A stretch of 64,000 bases of DNA from Mycolicibacterium phocaicum (GTDB taxonomy: Bacteria > Actinomycetota > Actinomycetes > Mycobacteriales > Mycobacteriaceae): NCBI RefSeq assembly GCF_010731115.1, contig NZ_AP022616.1, positions 5,270,001-5,334,000 of the forward strand. Direction: 5' to 3'. Below the pieces are notes generated by a model, which was not told the DNA's origin, searched no databases, and saw only the letters and a program-made list of their open reading frames with translations. Below are positions 26,659 to 36,881 of the stretch, piece by piece (position 1 is the stretch's first letter; every line of letters starts with the position of its first letter). The position numbers and the translations under genes are program-made.

Positions 26659-27509
26659 CGGCTACCATTCTGCGACAACGCTTTCCGCGCATCTTCGGCC
26701 AACTAACCGAGCTACGCGGACGGGTCCAGCAGGTCGGGGATCAGGCCCGTTTCTACGGTCTGACGCTGCGCTCGATCGCCGACGTCTTCGTGCACTACAA
26801 GGCCGAACTGCTACGTCAGATCGCCATCATGAGTCTTGGCACCGGCGCGCTGGCTGTCATCGGTGGCACCGTCGTGGTGATTACCTTCCTCAACATCTCC
26901 ACCGGCGCAATCGTTGCGGCCCAGGGCTTTAACCAATTCTCCGAACTCGGCGTCGAGGCGCTGACCGGCTTTGGGTCCGCATTCCTCTTCACCAGGCTCA
27001 TCGGTCTGGGCACCGCCGTCATCGCCTTCTCGGCGACGTTGGGTGCCGGTGCCACCGCCCAACTCGGGGCGATGCGTATCAACGAAGAGATCGATGCCCT
27101 AGAGGTGATGGGCATCCGATCAGTCGCCTACCTGGCCTCGACCCGTGTAGCCGCCGGAGTCATCGTCGTCGTACCGCTGTACTGCGTATCGCTGCTGATG
27201 GGGTACTTCGCGGCTCGGTTCGGCACGACCGTCCTCTACGGCCAATCCGCCGGTGTCTACGACCACTATTTCCGGACGTTCTTGATCCCCGGCGACGTCA
27301 TCAATTCGTTCATCACTGTCATGGTGCTGTGCGTGGTGGTGATGCTCATCCACACCTACTACGGGTTCAACGCTGCGGGTGGTCCTGCCGGTGTGGGTAG
27401 CGCTGTTGGTCAGGCCACTCGAACCTCGCTGGTGGCAGCGGGATTCGTGATTCTGTTCGTGACCCTGGCGCTCTATGGCCAGACCGGCAACTTCAATTTC
27501 TCGGGGTAG
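26655..27509 (+). CDS. yrbEB: YrbE/MlaE-type permease B of Mce transporter (284 aa)
   Basis: The second permease, with the same coupling-loop pattern (LGAMRINEEIDALEVMGIRSVAYLASTRV) and about five membrane segments; a cytosolic N-terminal stretch (residues 1-45) contains TELRGRVQQVG. ATG 26655 overlaps the yrbEA stop. mceA starts 5 bases after its stop. The A-B pair is standard for mycobacterial mce operons. Confidence 0.93.
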   Translation: MTATILRQRFPRIFGQLTELRGRVQQVGDQARFYGLTLRSIADVFVHYKAELLRQIAIMSLGTGALAVIGGTVVVITFLNISTGAIVAAQGFNQFSELGVEALTGFGSAFLFTRLIGLGTAVIAFSATLGAGATAQLGAMRINEEIDALEVMGIRSVAYLASTRVAAGVIVVVPLYCVSLLMGYFAARFGTTVLYGQSAGVYDHYFRTFLIPGDVINSFITVMVLCVVVMLIHTYYGFNAAGGPAGVGSAVGQATRTSLVAAGFVILFVTLALYGQTGNFNFSG

Positions 27510-27513
27510 GACA

Positions 27514-28869
27514 GTGTCAACCGAACGTAAGACCGGATACCGGATCGCCTCCGAATGGCTGGCGTTGGCACTCGCTGTCACGATCGTCGGCTTGGTTGCC
27601 CTGTGCGTTGCAGCCTTCAACCGCGACTTCAGCGACGGCCTGACCGTCACCCTGACCGCGGACCGCTCCGGTTTGGTGATGGAGCCCTACGCCAAGGTCA
27701 AGATGCGTGGCGTGCAGGTCGGTCACGTGGCCACCATCTCGGGTGATGACGACACCGCGAGGATCACCCTCGAGATCGACCACGACCAGGTAGCCAAAAT
27801 CCCAGCCAACGTCAAAGCTCGCATCAACGCGACCTCATTGTTCGGCTCCAAATACGTCGACCTGATCTACCCGGACGACCCCACCGCCCAGCGTATTGCG
27901 GCGGGCGCCGTTCTGCGGTCGCTGAACACCACCCTCGAGGTGAACACCGTCTTCCAGAACCTGGTGACATTGCTGAACCAGATCGACCCGGCAAAACTGA
28001 ACTCCATCCTGTCAGCCGTCCACGAGGCGGTCGCCGGCAAGGGCGAACGCATCGGGCAGGCCACGGAGGACACCAATGCTGTTCTACAGCAGGTGATCCC
28101 GCGCACCGAGACAGTGCGTCAGGACCTGCACGCGATACGTGACGTTGCCGAGGTCTACTCCGGCGCGGCGCAGAACATCATCAAGATTCTCGACGGCGTG
28201 GCCACGACCAGCTCCACGGTCTCCAGTCAGGCGCAACAGCTCGACGCGCTGCTGGTCGGTGTCGCCGGTCTATCGCGCAGCGGTATCGACGTCCTGGGGC
28301 CCAGCAAAGACAATCTCATCAAGACGGTGAACCTCCTGGAACCGACGACCAACCTCTTGCTCAAGTACAACCCGTCGTTGACTTGCATGTTGGTCGGCGC
28401 GAAGACCGCCCTCGACGACGGACTCGCCGACTACACCGGCGGAGCGAACGGCAAGTCGCTGATCATGGACGCTGCCCTCTTGTTCGGAGACGACCCCTAT
28501 CGCTACCCGGACAACTTGCCGATCAACGCTGCCAAGGGCGGCCCAGGTGGCAAGCCTGGCTGTGGGTCGTTGCCCGACGTGGCCAAGAACTGGCCGGTGC
28601 GCGCCTTGATCGCCAACACCGGATTCGGGACTGGCCTGGACTGGCGGCCCAACCCGGGCATCGGATTCCCCGGCTACGCCGACTATCTGCCCGTCACCCG
28701 GGCGGTGCCCGAACCTCCGAGTATCCGCTACCCCGGGCCGCCGGCACCCGGCCCGATCCCGTATCCCGGCGCCCCGCCGTACGGCGCACCTCAGTACGGG
28801 CCCGATGCCACACCTTTGTACCCCGGTGTTCCACCAGCACCGGCGGCCGAATCACCGGCCGGCAATTAG
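27514..28869 (+). CDS. mceA: MceA family substrate-binding/tunnel protein (451 aa)
   Basis: GTG start. One N-terminal membrane anchor (WLALALAVTIVGLVALCV), an MCE/MlaD beta domain around residues 40-115 (GVQVGHVATI), a long helical region, and a proline-rich C-terminus (repeated PYPGAPPYGAPQYG). In the mycobacterial model six Mce proteins form a hetero-hexamer with a tunnel across the periplasm. The protein is full length. Its substrate class cannot be told from the sequence alone. Confidence 0.93.
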   Translation: MSTERKTGYRIASEWLALALAVTIVGLVALCVAAFNRDFSDGLTVTLTADRSGLVMEPYAKVKMRGVQVGHVATISGDDDTARITLEIDHDQVAKIPANVKARINATSLFGSKYVDLIYPDDPTAQRIAAGAVLRSLNTTLEVNTVFQNLVTLLNQIDPAKLNSILSAVHEAVAGKGERIGQATEDTNAVLQQVIPRTETVRQDLHAIRDVAEVYSGAAQNIIKILDGVATTSSTVSSQAQQLDALLVGVAGLSRSGIDVLGPSKDNLIKTVNLLEPTTNLLLKYNPSLTCMLVGAKTALDDGLADYTGGANGKSLIMDAALLFGDDPYRYPDNLPINAAKGGPGGKPGCGSLPDVAKNWPVRALIANTGFGTGLDWRPNPGIGFPGYADYLPVTRAVPEPPSIRYPGPPAPGPIPYPGAPPYGAPQYGPDATPLYPGVPPAPAAESPAGN

Positions 28870-28911
28870 TCCGACACGATCCCACTAACGCACACAGAGA
28901 GGCCAACGACG

Positions 28912-29940
28912 TTGCGCGCGAAACTATCCGGGACGCTATGGCGGTTGGCGCTGTTCGTCACCTTATGCACCCTCGGTGCTTTCGCGCTGGTGTCGATGTT
29001 CGCGCAACTGCGATTTACACCGGAAAAGACCTACAACGCCACCTTCGCGACCGTAGGCGGGCTCGGCGAGGGCGACTTCGTGCGCATCGCCGGTGTCGAA
29101 GTCGGCAAGGTGAAGAAGCTCCAGGTGCGCGACGACTCCACCGTCCGAGTCGAATTCACCGCCGATGACTCGGTGGTGCTAACCGCAGGCAGCCACGCGG
29201 TGATCCGCTACGACAACCTCATCGGCGGTAGGTACCTAGCGCTCGAAGAGGGCGCCGGCGGCACCACCAGACTGGCACCCGGCGGAACCATTCCCATCGA
29301 CCACACCGCTCCCGCTTTGGACCTTGACGCTCTCATCGGCGGCTTCCGGCCGCTGTTCCGTGCCCTGGACCCCAACCAGGTCAACACGCTGACCAGCCAA
29401 CTGATTGCGGCATTCCAAGGTCAAGGCGCGACAATCGGCGCGGTCTTGGACCAGACGGCAGCATTGACCAACACGTTGGCCAATCGTGATCAACTGATCG
29501 GCGATGTGATCGGCAACCTCAACGCGGTGCTGGGATCGCTGGGAGATCACAGCGAGAAGTTCGGCAGCGCAGTCGATTCGCTGTCCCAACTCGTACATGG
29601 ACTGGAAGCACGTAAGCAGGACATGAGCAACGGTGTGGCCTACGCCAACGCCGCAGCTGGAACTATCGCCGATCTGCTTTCGCAGGCTCGACCGCCGTTG
29701 AAGAACGCGCTCGACCAAACTGATCGCGTTGCCAGCATCGTCGTCGCGGATCACGACTACTTCGACAACCTCCTGGCCACGCTGCCCGACGCGTATCGGA
29801 CATTGAACAGACAAGGACTCAGTGGCGACTTCTTCAGTTTCTACTTGTGCGATCTGGTGCTCAAGGTGAACGGCAAAGGCGGACAACCGGTTTACATCAA
29901 GGTCGCCGGCCAGGACTCAGGCAGGTGCACGCCCCGATGA
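28912..29940 (+). CDS. mceB: MceB family protein (342 aa)
   Basis: TTG start at 28912 with AGAGAGG upstream. It has an N-terminal membrane segment (LALFVTLCTLGAFALVSM) and an MCE domain with DFVRIAGVEVGKVKKLQV, then coiled helical parts and the conserved late FFSFYLCDLVLKV. It has no proline tail, as usual for MceB. Its TGA overlaps mceC. Confidence 0.92.
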   Translation: MRAKLSGTLWRLALFVTLCTLGAFALVSMFAQLRFTPEKTYNATFATVGGLGEGDFVRIAGVEVGKVKKLQVRDDSTVRVEFTADDSVVLTAGSHAVIRYDNLIGGRYLALEEGAGGTTRLAPGGTIPIDHTAPALDLDALIGGFRPLFRALDPNQVNTLTSQLIAAFQGQGATIGAVLDQTAALTNTLANRDQLIGDVIGNLNAVLGSLGDHSEKFGSAVDSLSQLVHGLEARKQDMSNGVAYANAAAGTIADLLSQARPPLKNALDQTDRVASIVVADHDYFDNLLATLPDAYRTLNRQGLSGDFFSFYLCDLVLKVNGKGGQPVYIKVAGQDSGRCTPR

Positions 29941-31292
29941 AACCTTTCCGCGAACGCAATCTCGCCGTGATCGGCGCCATTGGAATCGCCGTCGTTCTCG
30001 CCGCGGTGGTGATCGGGTTCAACTTCACTCGCATCCCGTTCCTATCGGCAACCGAGACCTACTCGGCCTATTTCGACGAACTTGGTGGACTGACTTCTGA
30101 TGCACCCGTGCAGGTTTCGGGTGCGCGCGCGGGACAGGTGCAGAAGGTCAGCTTGACGCAGAAAGGCGTTCTCGTCGAGTTTACGGTCAACGACAGCATT
30201 CGGCTCGGCGACCGGACCGAAGCCGCGATCAAGACAAAGAGCCTTCTGGGCAACAAGATCATCGAGGTCACGCCCCGCGGCGATGGACATCTGTCCGGGA
30301 CTATTCCGATTGAGCGTACCAAATCGCCCTACCAGTTGCCCGATGCGTTGGGCGACCTCACCTCGACGATCAGTGGGCTGAACACCAGCCAGCTCTCCGA
30401 TGCGCTGTCAACGCTGTCGGATACCTTGCGCGACACACCTCCTGAGATCCGTGCGGCCGTCGACGGCGTCGCACGGTTCTCCGACACGATCAACCAGCGT
30501 GACGCCCAGCTGCGTCACCTGCTGGAAAACGCAGGTAAAGCCACCACCGTGCTCGCGCAACGGACAGACGAAGTTGTGCGCTTGATCCGCGACACCAACA
30601 CCCTTCTCGCTCAGCTGCGTGCCCAAAACGCTGCGTTGGAACAGATCTCCGGCAATGTCTCGGCGCTGGCACAGCAGATCAAGGGATTCATCAGCGAGAA
30701 CCGGCAGAGCCTCAAACCCACCCTCGACAGGCTCAACGGCGTGTTGACCATCATCGACAACCGCAAAACCCAAGTGCAGGATTCGATCAAGGGATTCTCC
30801 ACCTACGCGATGGCGCTCGGCGAGCCGCTGGCCTCTGGCCCCTTTTTCAAGGCCTACCTGGCCAACCTCGTGCCCGGACAGTTCGCCCAACCCTTCATCG
30901 ACGCGGCCTTCTCCGATCTGGGGCTCGACCCGCATGTGCTCTCGCCCACCGCGCGCACGGACCCGCAGACGGGGCAGCCCGGCACTCCGGCTCTGCCAAT
31001 GCCGTTGCCGCGGACCGGACAAGGCGGCGCACCAAACATGACGCTGCCCGACGCCATCACCGGCCGTCCCGGCGACCACGAGTGCGGTTTGCCCGCAGTT
31101 CCCCTTCCCGGTCCGGGCTGCTACCCGTACCGCGAACCAGTACTGCCTGGCCCCGCTGGCGGCCCGCCGCCAGGACCACCGGCGCCAGGAACCGGTAACG
31201 ACCCGAACGCCACCGTGATACCGCCGGTGTTTCAACCCGCACCCGGCGAAGTACCCGCGGCGCCACACCACGATCAGGAGTCCGGTCGATGA
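29937..31292 (+). CDS. mceC: MceC family protein (451 aa)
   Basis: ATG overlaps the mceB stop (ATGA). Membrane anchor near residues 10-28, MCE domain with APVQVSGARAGQVQKVSL, a helical stretch, and a proline/glycine-rich tail (PGPAGGPPPGPPAPG). It is a full-length component of the Mce tunnel complex. Confidence 0.92.
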   Translation: MKPFRERNLAVIGAIGIAVVLAAVVIGFNFTRIPFLSATETYSAYFDELGGLTSDAPVQVSGARAGQVQKVSLTQKGVLVEFTVNDSIRLGDRTEAAIKTKSLLGNKIIEVTPRGDGHLSGTIPIERTKSPYQLPDALGDLTSTISGLNTSQLSDALSTLSDTLRDTPPEIRAAVDGVARFSDTINQRDAQLRHLLENAGKATTVLAQRTDEVVRLIRDTNTLLAQLRAQNAALEQISGNVSALAQQIKGFISENRQSLKPTLDRLNGVLTIIDNRKTQVQDSIKGFSTYAMALGEPLASGPFFKAYLANLVPGQFAQPFIDAAFSDLGLDPHVLSPTARTDPQTGQPGTPALPMPLPRTGQGGAPNMTLPDAITGRPGDHECGLPAVPLPGPGCYPYREPVLPGPAGGPPPGPPAPGTGNDPNATVIPPVFQPAPGEVPAAPHHDQESGR

Positions 31293-32617
31293 TGAGCAGA
31301 CGCAATCTCTACATCGCTGGGGCAGCGGCCCTGGTCGCGGTCCTTGTCGGTGGCTACTTCCTGGTCTCCGCCACGCAGGCCAGCTCCCGCAAGCAGGTCG
31401 TGGCCTACTTCGAAAACAGCAATGGCGTCTTCGTCGGCGACGACGTTCGCATCCGCGGCGTGAACGTCGGAAAGATCGAATCCATTGTGCCCGAACCGAC
31501 TCGAGTCAAGATCGGATTCTGGATCGACGACCAGTACTCGGTACCCGCCGACGTCAAGGCGGCGATCCTGTCGCCGACGCTGGTCAGCTCACGCGCCATC
31601 CAGCTCACTCCGCCCTTTACCGGCGGAGCCAAGCTCGCAAACGCTGCCGTCATTCCAGAGAACCGCACCGCGGTGCCGGTGGAATTCGACGATTTCCGTG
31701 CCCAATTGGAAAAGCTCACGAACAGTTTGCAACCGACCAGGCCCGGGGGCGTGAGTGCGCTCGGGGATTTCGTCAACACCACCGCTAACAACTTGCGCGG
31801 ACAAGGTCCGGCTATCCGTGATGCGATAATCAAACTGTCGCAGACGGTTTCAGCACTCGGTGATCACAGCCACGACACTTTCGCGAGTATCAAGAACTTG
31901 TCGATGCTCGTGTCCGCGCTGCAAGGCAGCACCGATTTGATCCGCGAGCTCAACCAAAACTTGGCCTCGGTCACCGGTGCACTGTCCAACAACCCCGGCG
32001 CGGTCGGCAACGCGGTACGCGATTTGAACTCTGTAGTCGCGGATGTGCAGGCGTTCGTCGCGGAGAACCGAGAGGCCCTAGGTACGACCACAGACAAGTT
32101 GGCGTCCGTGTCCCAAGCCGCCCATGACAGCCTCGACGATCTCAAGCAGCTGTTGCACATCGCGCCGACCACGCTCGCCAACTTCATCAACATCTATCAA
32201 CCGGCCCAGGGCACGCTCACAGGTGCGTTGGCACTGAACAACTTTGCCAACCCCATCAGCTTCCTTTGTGGGGCAATCCAGGCCGCGTCGCGTCTGAACG
32301 CCGAGCAGTCTTCGAAGCTGTGCGTGCAGTACCTGGCGCCGATCGTGAAGAACCGCCAGTACAACTTCCTACCCCTGGGCCTGAACCCGTTCGTCGGGCC
32401 GAGCGCACGTCCCAATGAAGTCACCTATAGCGAGGATTGGATGAGACCGGACTTTGTGCCGCCGCAACCGGCTTCACCGCCACCGGCTGGCGCGATGCGC
32501 ACACCCGATGCCGCGCCGCTTCCGGCTGAAGCGCCGATGCCTGCGTCGCCGGCCACCGCCACTGATCCGGCTGCCGGGCTGACCGGGATGATGGTGCCCC
32601 AGGGCGGTGGATCATGA
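31289..32617 (+). CDS. mceD: MceD family protein (442 aa)
   Basis: Overlaps mceC by ATGA; tandem ATGs at 31289 and 31292 leave the start open. N-terminal anchor (AALVAVLVGGYFLV), MCE domain with DVRIRGVNVGKIESI, a long helical segment, the conserved FANPISFLCGAIQAAS, and a Pro/Ala-rich C-terminus. Standard MceD position and length. Confidence 0.92.
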   Translation: MMSRRNLYIAGAAALVAVLVGGYFLVSATQASSRKQVVAYFENSNGVFVGDDVRIRGVNVGKIESIVPEPTRVKIGFWIDDQYSVPADVKAAILSPTLVSSRAIQLTPPFTGGAKLANAAVIPENRTAVPVEFDDFRAQLEKLTNSLQPTRPGGVSALGDFVNTTANNLRGQGPAIRDAIIKLSQTVSALGDHSHDTFASIKNLSMLVSALQGSTDLIRELNQNLASVTGALSNNPGAVGNAVRDLNSVVADVQAFVAENREALGTTTDKLASVSQAAHDSLDDLKQLLHIAPTTLANFINIYQPAQGTLTGALALNNFANPISFLCGAIQAASRLNAEQSSKLCVQYLAPIVKNRQYNFLPLGLNPFVGPSARPNEVTYSEDWMRPDFVPPQPASPPPAGAMRTPDAAPLPAEAPMPASPATATDPAAGLTGMMVPQGGGS

Positions 32618-33756
32618 GCCGCGGTAGGCGTCGCGCCACGGCGTTCCTCACCGCCGCCGTCACCGCGCTTGCGCTGTCGGGCTGCAGCGAATGGCGGGGT
32701 CTCAACACGCTGCCGTTGCCGGGCGCCCAAGGCGGCGGCGAGGGAGCGTTCACGATACAGGCTCAGCTGCCCGACGTGAACAATATCCAGCCGAATTCCC
32801 GCGTGCGGGTAGGTGATGTCAATGTTGGCACTGTCACCAAGATTGAGCGGCAGGGCTGGCACGCTCTGCTGACCATTCGACTCAACGGTGACGTCCAACT
32901 GCCGGCCAATGCGACTGTGGCGGTGGGACAGACGAGCCTGCTCGGCTCGTTGCACATCGAGCTGGCTCCGCCGAAGAGCACTGCGCCCCGCGGCCGACTT
33001 CAACAGGGCTCGCTCATCCCGCTGGCGGATGGGAGCGCCTATCCCTCCACCGAACAGACCTTGGCTGCAGCGTCCCTGTTGCTCAACGGTGGCGGAATCG
33101 GGGAAGTCCAAGACATCACCACTGCGGTCAACACGGCGTTCGGTGGTCAGCGGCAAGACCAGCTGAGGACCTTGCTCAATCAACTGCAGACCTTCACGGC
33201 CCGAGTCAACGAGCAGACCCAGGACATCATCGAGGCCACTGACAGCATCAATAAGCTGGCCGGTCAGTTCGCTGACAAGAAACCCGTGCTCGATCGTGCA
33301 CTCGACACCCTCCCGTCGGCCCTCAAGGTGCTGAACGATCAACGCGACACCCTCGTCGACGCGGTCGATCAGCTCGGCAAGTTCAGCGCATTGGCCGCGG
33401 ATTCGGTCAACCAGACCAAGTCCGCACTCGTCACCGAACTCAAGGATCTCGGCCCAGTCCTCAAATCTCTGGCCGATGCCGGGCCGGCGCTGACTCGGTC
33501 GCTCAGCCTGTTGACCACATACCCATTCGCCAAAGAGAACCTCAACAAGTGGTTCCGCGGCGACTACGCCAACATCAGCGTGATCGCCGACCTGACTCTC
33601 AGCCGACTGGATTCGTCGTTCTTCACCGGCACAAAGTGGGAGGGCAATCTCACCGAACTGGAGATGCAGTGGGGCCGCACGATCGGCCAGCTCCCCAGTC
33701 CGTACACCACGGCGAACCCAATTTTGGCGCCGTACAACCTCAACCAGGGGCCGTGA
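32614..33756 (+). CDS. mceE: MceE lipoprotein (380 aa)
   Basis: A lipoprotein signal peptide with lipobox ALSGC places the acylated cysteine at residue 23, as in LprK-type MceE proteins. The MCE domain follows (SRVRVGDVNVGTVTKI), then helices with many Gln/Asp/Leu repeats. It overlaps mceD by ATGA and stops 3 bases before mceF. Confidence 0.93.
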   Translation: MSRGRRRATAFLTAAVTALALSGCSEWRGLNTLPLPGAQGGGEGAFTIQAQLPDVNNIQPNSRVRVGDVNVGTVTKIERQGWHALLTIRLNGDVQLPANATVAVGQTSLLGSLHIELAPPKSTAPRGRLQQGSLIPLADGSAYPSTEQTLAAASLLLNGGGIGEVQDITTAVNTAFGGQRQDQLRTLLNQLQTFTARVNEQTQDIIEATDSINKLAGQFADKKPVLDRALDTLPSALKVLNDQRDTLVDAVDQLGKFSALAADSVNQTKSALVTELKDLGPVLKSLADAGPALTRSLSLLTTYPFAKENLNKWFRGDYANISVIADLTLSRLDSSFFTGTKWEGNLTELEMQWGRTIGQLPSPYTTANPILAPYNLNQGP

Positions 33757-33759
33757 GAG

Positions 33760-35223
33760 ATGCACCTTGACAGACGCTTCAAACTCCAACTGGCGTTCTT
33801 TGCCATCGTCACACTGGTCTCAGGGACGATCATGGCCGCGTTTGTATTGCACGTGCCCAGCCGGTTCTTCGGTATTGGCGAATACCGAGTAACGGTGAAT
33901 CTGCCGGTGGCCGCAGGCCTATACAAGAACGCCAACGTCACGTACCGAGGTACCGAGGTCGGCCGGGTACAGGACATGGACTTGACCCCGACAGGCGTAA
34001 ACGCCGTGCTCGCACTGGATTCCGACCGGAAGATACCAGCGGACGTGGCAGTGCAGGTGCACAGTACGAACGCGGTCGGTGAGCAGTACATCGAACTCAT
34101 CCCGCGCAGCGGGAATGGCCCGGCATTGAAGAACACAGATGTCATCCCGGTTGACCGCACCACGGTGCCGCCCGACATTAACGCACTCCTCACCGCAACA
34201 AACCGTGGCTTGCAAGCGATTCCGAACGACAACTTGCGTACTGCCATCGACGAGGCGTACACCGCCGTCGGCGGTCTCGGCCCCGAACTGTCACGCATCG
34301 TTGATGGCACAACGAAACTGGCCGCCGATGCTCGGAGCAACCTCGACTCGCTCACCACATTGATCGATCAGTCCAAGCCGGTGCTCGATACGCAGACCGA
34401 CAGCGCCGGGTCCATCCAGCGGTGGGCGGCCAACGTCGCCAACATCACGGGACAACTGCACGACCATGACGGCGACCTGCGTGGTGTCCTCAACAACGGT
34501 CCCGGTGCTGTCGCAGAGGCACGCGCCTTGTTGGACCGCGTGAGACCGACAGTGCCGGTGTTGTTGAGCAATCTGGTCAGCGTCGCCGACGTGGCCGTCA
34601 CCTACCAACCCAACCTTGAACAACTGCTGGTCCTGCTCCCTCCCGGCATCGAAGTCCTGCAGGGCGCAGGGCTGGCCAACCGACACACCAAGCAGGCCTA
34701 CAAAGGCTTCTTCCTGTCGTTCAACCTGAACCTCAACCTGCCGCCGCCATGCACGACCGGTTACCTGCCGGCGACGCAACAGCGTCCTCCAGCGGCGGTG
34801 GATTACCCAGACCGTATCGCCGGCGACTTGTATTGCCGGGTTCCAGCGGACTCGATGCTCGCGGTTCGCGGGGCACGCAACCTGCCGTGTGAGACCCACC
34901 CCGGAAAGCGGGCACCGACAGTCAAGATGTGCGAAAGCGACGAGAACTACGTGCCGCTCAACGACGGGTTCAACTGGAAGGGCGACCCCAACGCGACGCT
35001 GACAGGGCAAGCAATCCCGCAGCCGCCTCCGGGTACCCCGGGCTCAACCGCGATACCGCCACCGGCACCGCCGATCGCTGTAGCCGAATACGACCCGGCA
35101 AGCGGCACCTACATCGGGCCTGATGGAAAGCAATACACCCAGGCAAATCTGGCCCGGGACGCCAAACCGCCGACGTGGCAGGAACTTATGACACCAGCGA
35201 AGGGAGCAGACGGTGGCCACTAG
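33760..35223 (+). CDS. mceF: MceF family protein (487 aa)
   Basis: N-terminal anchor (LQLAFFAIVTLVSGTIMAAFVL), MCE domain (ANVTYRGTEVGRVQDM), a helical stretch, cysteine-containing LPPPCTTGYLP, and a proline-rich segment. The C-terminal YDPASGTYIGPDGKQYTQ box is characteristic of MceF. It overlaps the Mce-associated gene that follows. Last of the six Mce subunits. Confidence 0.92.
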   Translation: MHLDRRFKLQLAFFAIVTLVSGTIMAAFVLHVPSRFFGIGEYRVTVNLPVAAGLYKNANVTYRGTEVGRVQDMDLTPTGVNAVLALDSDRKIPADVAVQVHSTNAVGEQYIELIPRSGNGPALKNTDVIPVDRTTVPPDINALLTATNRGLQAIPNDNLRTAIDEAYTAVGGLGPELSRIVDGTTKLAADARSNLDSLTTLIDQSKPVLDTQTDSAGSIQRWAANVANITGQLHDHDGDLRGVLNNGPGAVAEARALLDRVRPTVPVLLSNLVSVADVAVTYQPNLEQLLVLLPPGIEVLQGAGLANRHTKQAYKGFFLSFNLNLNLPPPCTTGYLPATQQRPPAAVDYPDRIAGDLYCRVPADSMLAVRGARNLPCETHPGKRAPTVKMCESDENYVPLNDGFNWKGDPNATLTGQAIPQPPPGTPGSTAIPPPAPPIAVAEYDPASGTYIGPDGKQYTQANLARDAKPPTWQELMTPAKGADGGH

Positions 35224-35827
35224 CACAACCGAACTAGTCGGGGATACCGCCGACTGGCCAACCGAAGACGGGGTCGCAGAGCAGCCCGACTCCAACGAGG
35301 ACGGAGCTCCAGAGCCGTCTGAAGAACCACGTGCCCGGCGACGGGTGCCGCCGAAACGACTGGCGGCCATCGCATTAGCTGTGGTGATCCTCGCTCTCGG
35401 TGGACTCGTCGGATGGTTCGGAACACAGTTCAAGCACGCGCAGCAGACGGCGGACCGGCGTGCTGAATTCCTTCAGTCCGCTCGTCAAGGCGCGGTCAAC
35501 TTGACCACCATCGACTGGCAGCACGTCGACAGCGATGTCAAACGCATCCTCGACTCGGCCACCGGCACCTTCTATGCCGACTTTTCCAAGCGCGCACAGC
35601 CATTCGTCGATGTCGTCAAGCAAGTGCAGTCCAAGACCACTGGCACGGTCACCATGGCCGGGCTGGAATCGATGTCCGGTGATCAGGCCCAAGCGTTGAT
35701 TGCCGTCACCGTACAGACAACGAATGCTGGTGCGCCGCAACCTACGTCAAAAGCCTGGCGGATGCGCATCGATGTTCAGAAGGTAGGGAATGACGTGAAA
35801 GTTGACAACGTGGAGTTCGTGCCATGA
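35213..35827 (+). CDS. Mce-associated membrane protein 1 (204 aa)
   Basis: The acidic cytosolic N-terminus is followed by a basic patch (RARRRVPPKRLAAIAL), one membrane helix (residues 45-65) and an extracytoplasmic domain of the Mam/Mas kind, related to the VirB8-like fold. GTG start overlaps mceF. Mas proteins stabilise or assist Mce complexes in mycobacteria. Confidence 0.85.
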   Translation: MATSTTELVGDTADWPTEDGVAEQPDSNEDGAPEPSEEPRARRRVPPKRLAAIALAVVILALGGLVGWFGTQFKHAQQTADRRAEFLQSARQGAVNLTTIDWQHVDSDVKRILDSATGTFYADFSKRAQPFVDVVKQVQSKTTGTVTMAGLESMSGDQAQALIAVTVQTTNAGAPQPTSKAWRMRIDVQKVGNDVKVDNVEFVP

Positions 35828-36486
35828 GCACCACCAGCATCGACACCGAAACCAGCACCGCGGAAACGGATTCGATACATGCCGACCCCGCAGACACGAT
35901 TCCGACCACCGATACGGCCACCGGCGAAAACGATGAAGGCGACGCGGACAACGGGGACGGCGACGCGGTCGCAGACTCCGCCAAAGAACCTCGGTCCCGG
36001 CGATTGTCGTGGTCTGGGCTGGTTGTGTTCGGCGTGCTGCCTCTGATCGTGGTGACGCTTGCCGCCGGTGCCGGATACTTGAAATTCCGCGACGGCGCTA
36101 TCCGGGGTTCCGACCTTGCACGCACCGGGTCCGTCCAGGCGGCCACCGAGGCCACGGTGGCAATGCTGTCCTACAACCCCAATAACGTCGATGCAGCACT
36201 GCATAGTGCTCAAGACAGGCTGACCGGCTCCTTCCGGGAGTCCTACCGGGCCCTCGTCGACGATGTCGTTATCCCAGGGGCCAAACAGAAGAAGATCGCC
36301 GCAGCAGCCACGGTTCCGGCCGCAGCATCCATCACGGCAACTGACACCCACGCGACTGTCATGGTCTTCGTCAACCAGAGCACCATCGTCGGAAACGATG
36401 CCCCGACCGCCTCCGCATCGGCAGTCGAGGTAACCCTGGACAAGGTCAATCAGCGTTGGCTCGTCTCGGGATTCGAGCCGAAGTAA
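35824..36486 (+). CDS. Mce-associated membrane protein 2 (220 aa)
   Basis: Same plan as the previous gene: Asp/Thr-rich cytosolic head, RSRRLSWSG, one membrane helix (LVVFGVLPLIVVTLAAGAGYL), and an outer domain ending in LDKVNQRWLVSGFEPK. ATG overlaps the previous stop. Two consecutive Mas genes are normal after mceF. Confidence 0.85.
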   Translation: MSTTSIDTETSTAETDSIHADPADTIPTTDTATGENDEGDADNGDGDAVADSAKEPRSRRLSWSGLVVFGVLPLIVVTLAAGAGYLKFRDGAIRGSDLARTGSVQAATEATVAMLSYNPNNVDAALHSAQDRLTGSFRESYRALVDDVVIPGAKQKKIAAAATVPAAASITATDTHATVMVFVNQSTIVGNDAPTASASAVEVTLDKVNQRWLVSGFEPK

Positions 36487-36881
36487 TGTTCAGCCACACG
36501 CCTATTGCGACCACCACGCGCCGCAGGACGCGGTTGGTCATCGGCGCGAGCGTCTGTCTTGGTATAGCGATCGCCACCGTATCAATCGCGCCTGCGTCGC
36601 CCGCATATGCGGATACCGTGGCCTATCTGGTCAACGTCACCGTGAGGCCCGGCTACAACTTCCCGAACGCCGACGCGGCAATCAGCTATGGGAACGAAAT
36701 CTGCGACAAAGTTGAAGCCGCGCGTGGTTACGCAGATCTGAAAAGCGACGTGATCGCCGACTTCAGCAACGCTGACGACTACCAGGCCGCCTATTTGATC
36801 AATCAGGCGGTGGGGGAGCTGTGCCCCACGGAGATCTGGCAGCTCCGTCAGCTGGCCGCGACACACTACGGGAGAACATAG
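36486..36881 (+). CDS. Secreted DUF732-family protein (131 aa)
   Basis: It has a signal peptide (basic RRRTRLVIGASVCLGIAIATVSI, cleavage near AYA-DT). The mature part has the DUF732 plan of two conserved cysteines (GNEICDKVE and VGELCPTE) and the NADAAISYG segment. It overlaps the previous stop (TAATG). DUF732 proteins are small secreted mycobacterial proteins of unknown function. Confidence 0.8.
   Translation: MFSHTPIATTTRRRTRLVIGASVCLGIAIATVSIAPASPAYADTVAYLVNVTVRPGYNFPNADAAISYGNEICDKVEAARGYADLKSDVIADFSNADDYQAAYLINQAVGELCPTEIWQLRQLAATHYGRT

Noticed and set aside
32425..33789. 454-residue frame antisense to mceE
   Set aside because: Shadow of a full-length lipoprotein gene with normal lipobox and overlaps.
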